A stretch of 64,000 nucleotides of DNA from Antarcticibacterium sp. 1MA-6-2. GTDB lineage: Bacteria > Bacteroidota > Bacteroidia > Flavobacteriales > Flavobacteriaceae. Made by a program: the position numbers and the translations under genes. This document shows positions 63,518 through 64,000 of this stretch, piece by piece; the first letter of the stretch is position 1; each line of letters starts with the position of its first letter. The stretch spans positions 4,092,001-4,156,000 of the forward strand of contig NZ_CP091036.1 in NCBI RefSeq assembly GCF_021535135.1, given 5' to 3'. The notes under the pieces are model-generated. The model was not told the origin of the DNA, made no database searches, and saw only the letters and a list, made by a program, of their open reading frames with translations.

Positions 63518-64000
63518 TTATGGTTTGAATTCTGCATCTACAATACCATAGGAAACAGATTCCTCTGCATCCATCCAGTAATCCCTGTTAAAATCTTTTA
63601 AAACCTTTTCAATAGTTTGCCCGCAATTTTCTGCAAGAATTTTGGCACTAAGTTCTTTGGTCTTTAAAATTTCTGTTGCCTGTATCTCAATATTAGAAGC
63701 CTGCCCACGGGTTCCCCCGCTTGGTTGGTGGATCATCACCTTAGCGTGTTTCTGAATATATCTTTTTCCTTTAGTTCCTCCGGAAAGCAATATGGATCCC
63801 ATAGAGGCGGCCAGTCCTGTACAAATGGTAGATACTGGACTTTTTAAGGTTTGCATGGTATCATAAATGGCAAATCCATCGGTTACATATCCTCCGGGGC
63901 TGTTTATGAAAAACTGAATCTCTTTATCACCCTGAGCGTCCAGGTAAAGTAATCTATCTATTACGTGTTTTGCTGTTTTATCGTTAACCTCTCCCCAAAG
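63518..64000 (-). CDS. clpP: ATP-dependent Clp protease proteolytic subunit-like protein, partial
   Basis: C-terminal about 160 codons; the N-terminus is beyond the window edge. Reading is open from the right border (LWGEVNDKTAKHVIDRLLYL). ClpP catalytic residues: Ser in GLAASMGSILLSG, His in KVMIHQPSGG, Asp in NRDYWMDAEES. The oligomer helix and FINSPGGYVTDGFAIYD are conserved. It degrades unfolded proteins with ClpX/ClpA. The end VDAEFKP is slightly unusual, so it may be a second ClpP paralogue. Confidence 0.9.
   Translation of the reverse strand, partial: LWGEVNDKTAKHVIDRLLYLDAQGDKEIQFFINSPGGYVTDGFAIYDTMQTLKSPVSTICTGLAASMGSILLSGGTKGKRYIQKHAKVMIHQPSGGTRGQASNIEIQATEILKTKELSAKILAENCGQTIEKVLKDFNRDYWMDAEESVSYGIVDAEFKP

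Noticed and set aside
208..64000. Reading the broken genes as true pseudogenes or programmed frameshifts
   Set aside because: Essential genes are affected, the two sides rejoin without losing conserved residues, and sites lack slippery-sequence/SD features; a systematic error fits better.
1..64000. CRISPR arrays, tRNA or rRNA genes, insertion sequences
   Set aside because: No short spaced repeats, cloverleaf-like or rRNA sequences, transposase motifs or terminal inverted repeats were found by reading.

Overview
The window looks like a chromosome segment of a marine or soil member of the Flavobacteriaceae (Bacteroidota). The support is: AT-rich coding sequence, promoters of the Bacteroidota type (TAnnTTTG near -7), almost no Shine-Dalgarno sites, a Na+-translocating NADH:quinone reductase (Nqr) operon, type IX secretion (T9SS) genes with two giant T9SS cargo proteins, TamL, a DUF5103 plug protein and SprB repeats. 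The nearest genus cannot be named from the sequence alone. No rRNA, tRNA, CRISPR array, insertion sequence, prophage or origin was seen.

Layout. 1-5.4 kb: tail of a response regulator, a secreted metzincin-type metalloprotease, two tandem small lipoproteins and a radical-SAM/DUF4130 pair linked to DNA metabolism. 5.5-19.9 kb: housekeeping genes, namely pnp, rpsO, accD, class II aldolase, tamL, an rRNA methyltransferase, porT, ubiE/menG, trkA, an aminotransferase, a desaturase and rsmG. 20.0-24.9 kb: a stress-type cassette with a YciE-like ferritin-fold protein, a second four-helix protein, an FAD/Rieske oxidoreductase, a metallo-beta-lactamase-fold hydrolase and a zinc alcohol dehydrogenase. 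24.95-42.2 kb: two giant reverse-strand genes (about 6.9 and 10.2 kb) for repeat-rich surface proteins that end in T9SS sorting domains. 42.5-47.8 kb: pruA, an NRDE/TANGO2 protein, and an apaG/DUF3667/DUF5103 operon. 47.9-55.5 kb: nqrABCDEF, a small uncharacterised gene, and apbE, whose product flavinylates NqrB and NqrC. 55.5-64 kb: a tightly overlapping operon (HAD hydrolase, map, NUMOD4/HNH, methyltransferase), a thioredoxin-like lipoprotein with gpmI, two L,D-transpeptidase-type proteins, a GNAT protein and the start-less remainder of clpP.

How the genes work together. PorT and the DUF5103 plug belong to the T9SS that would export the two giant adhesins. Nqr plus ApbE form one sodium-pumping respiratory module. 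The Ldt-like pair remodels peptidoglycan.

The most striking property is sequence integrity. About half of the genes, including essential ones (pnp, accD, fba, nqrA, B, D and E), carry frameshifts or in-frame stops: about 34 lesions in 64 kb. Nearly half of these share one signature: the dinucleotide TA placed between CT and GG, at what should be a GCT GGT (Ala-Gly) junction, giving GCTTAGGT, GCTTAAGT, GCTTAGT or GCTTACGT. Repeat copies inside a giant gene act as internal controls and show that some of these are true +1 or +2 insertions relative to sister copies. I treat the broken genes as real genes with lesions, and most probably as a context-dependent consensus error, not as pseudogenes.
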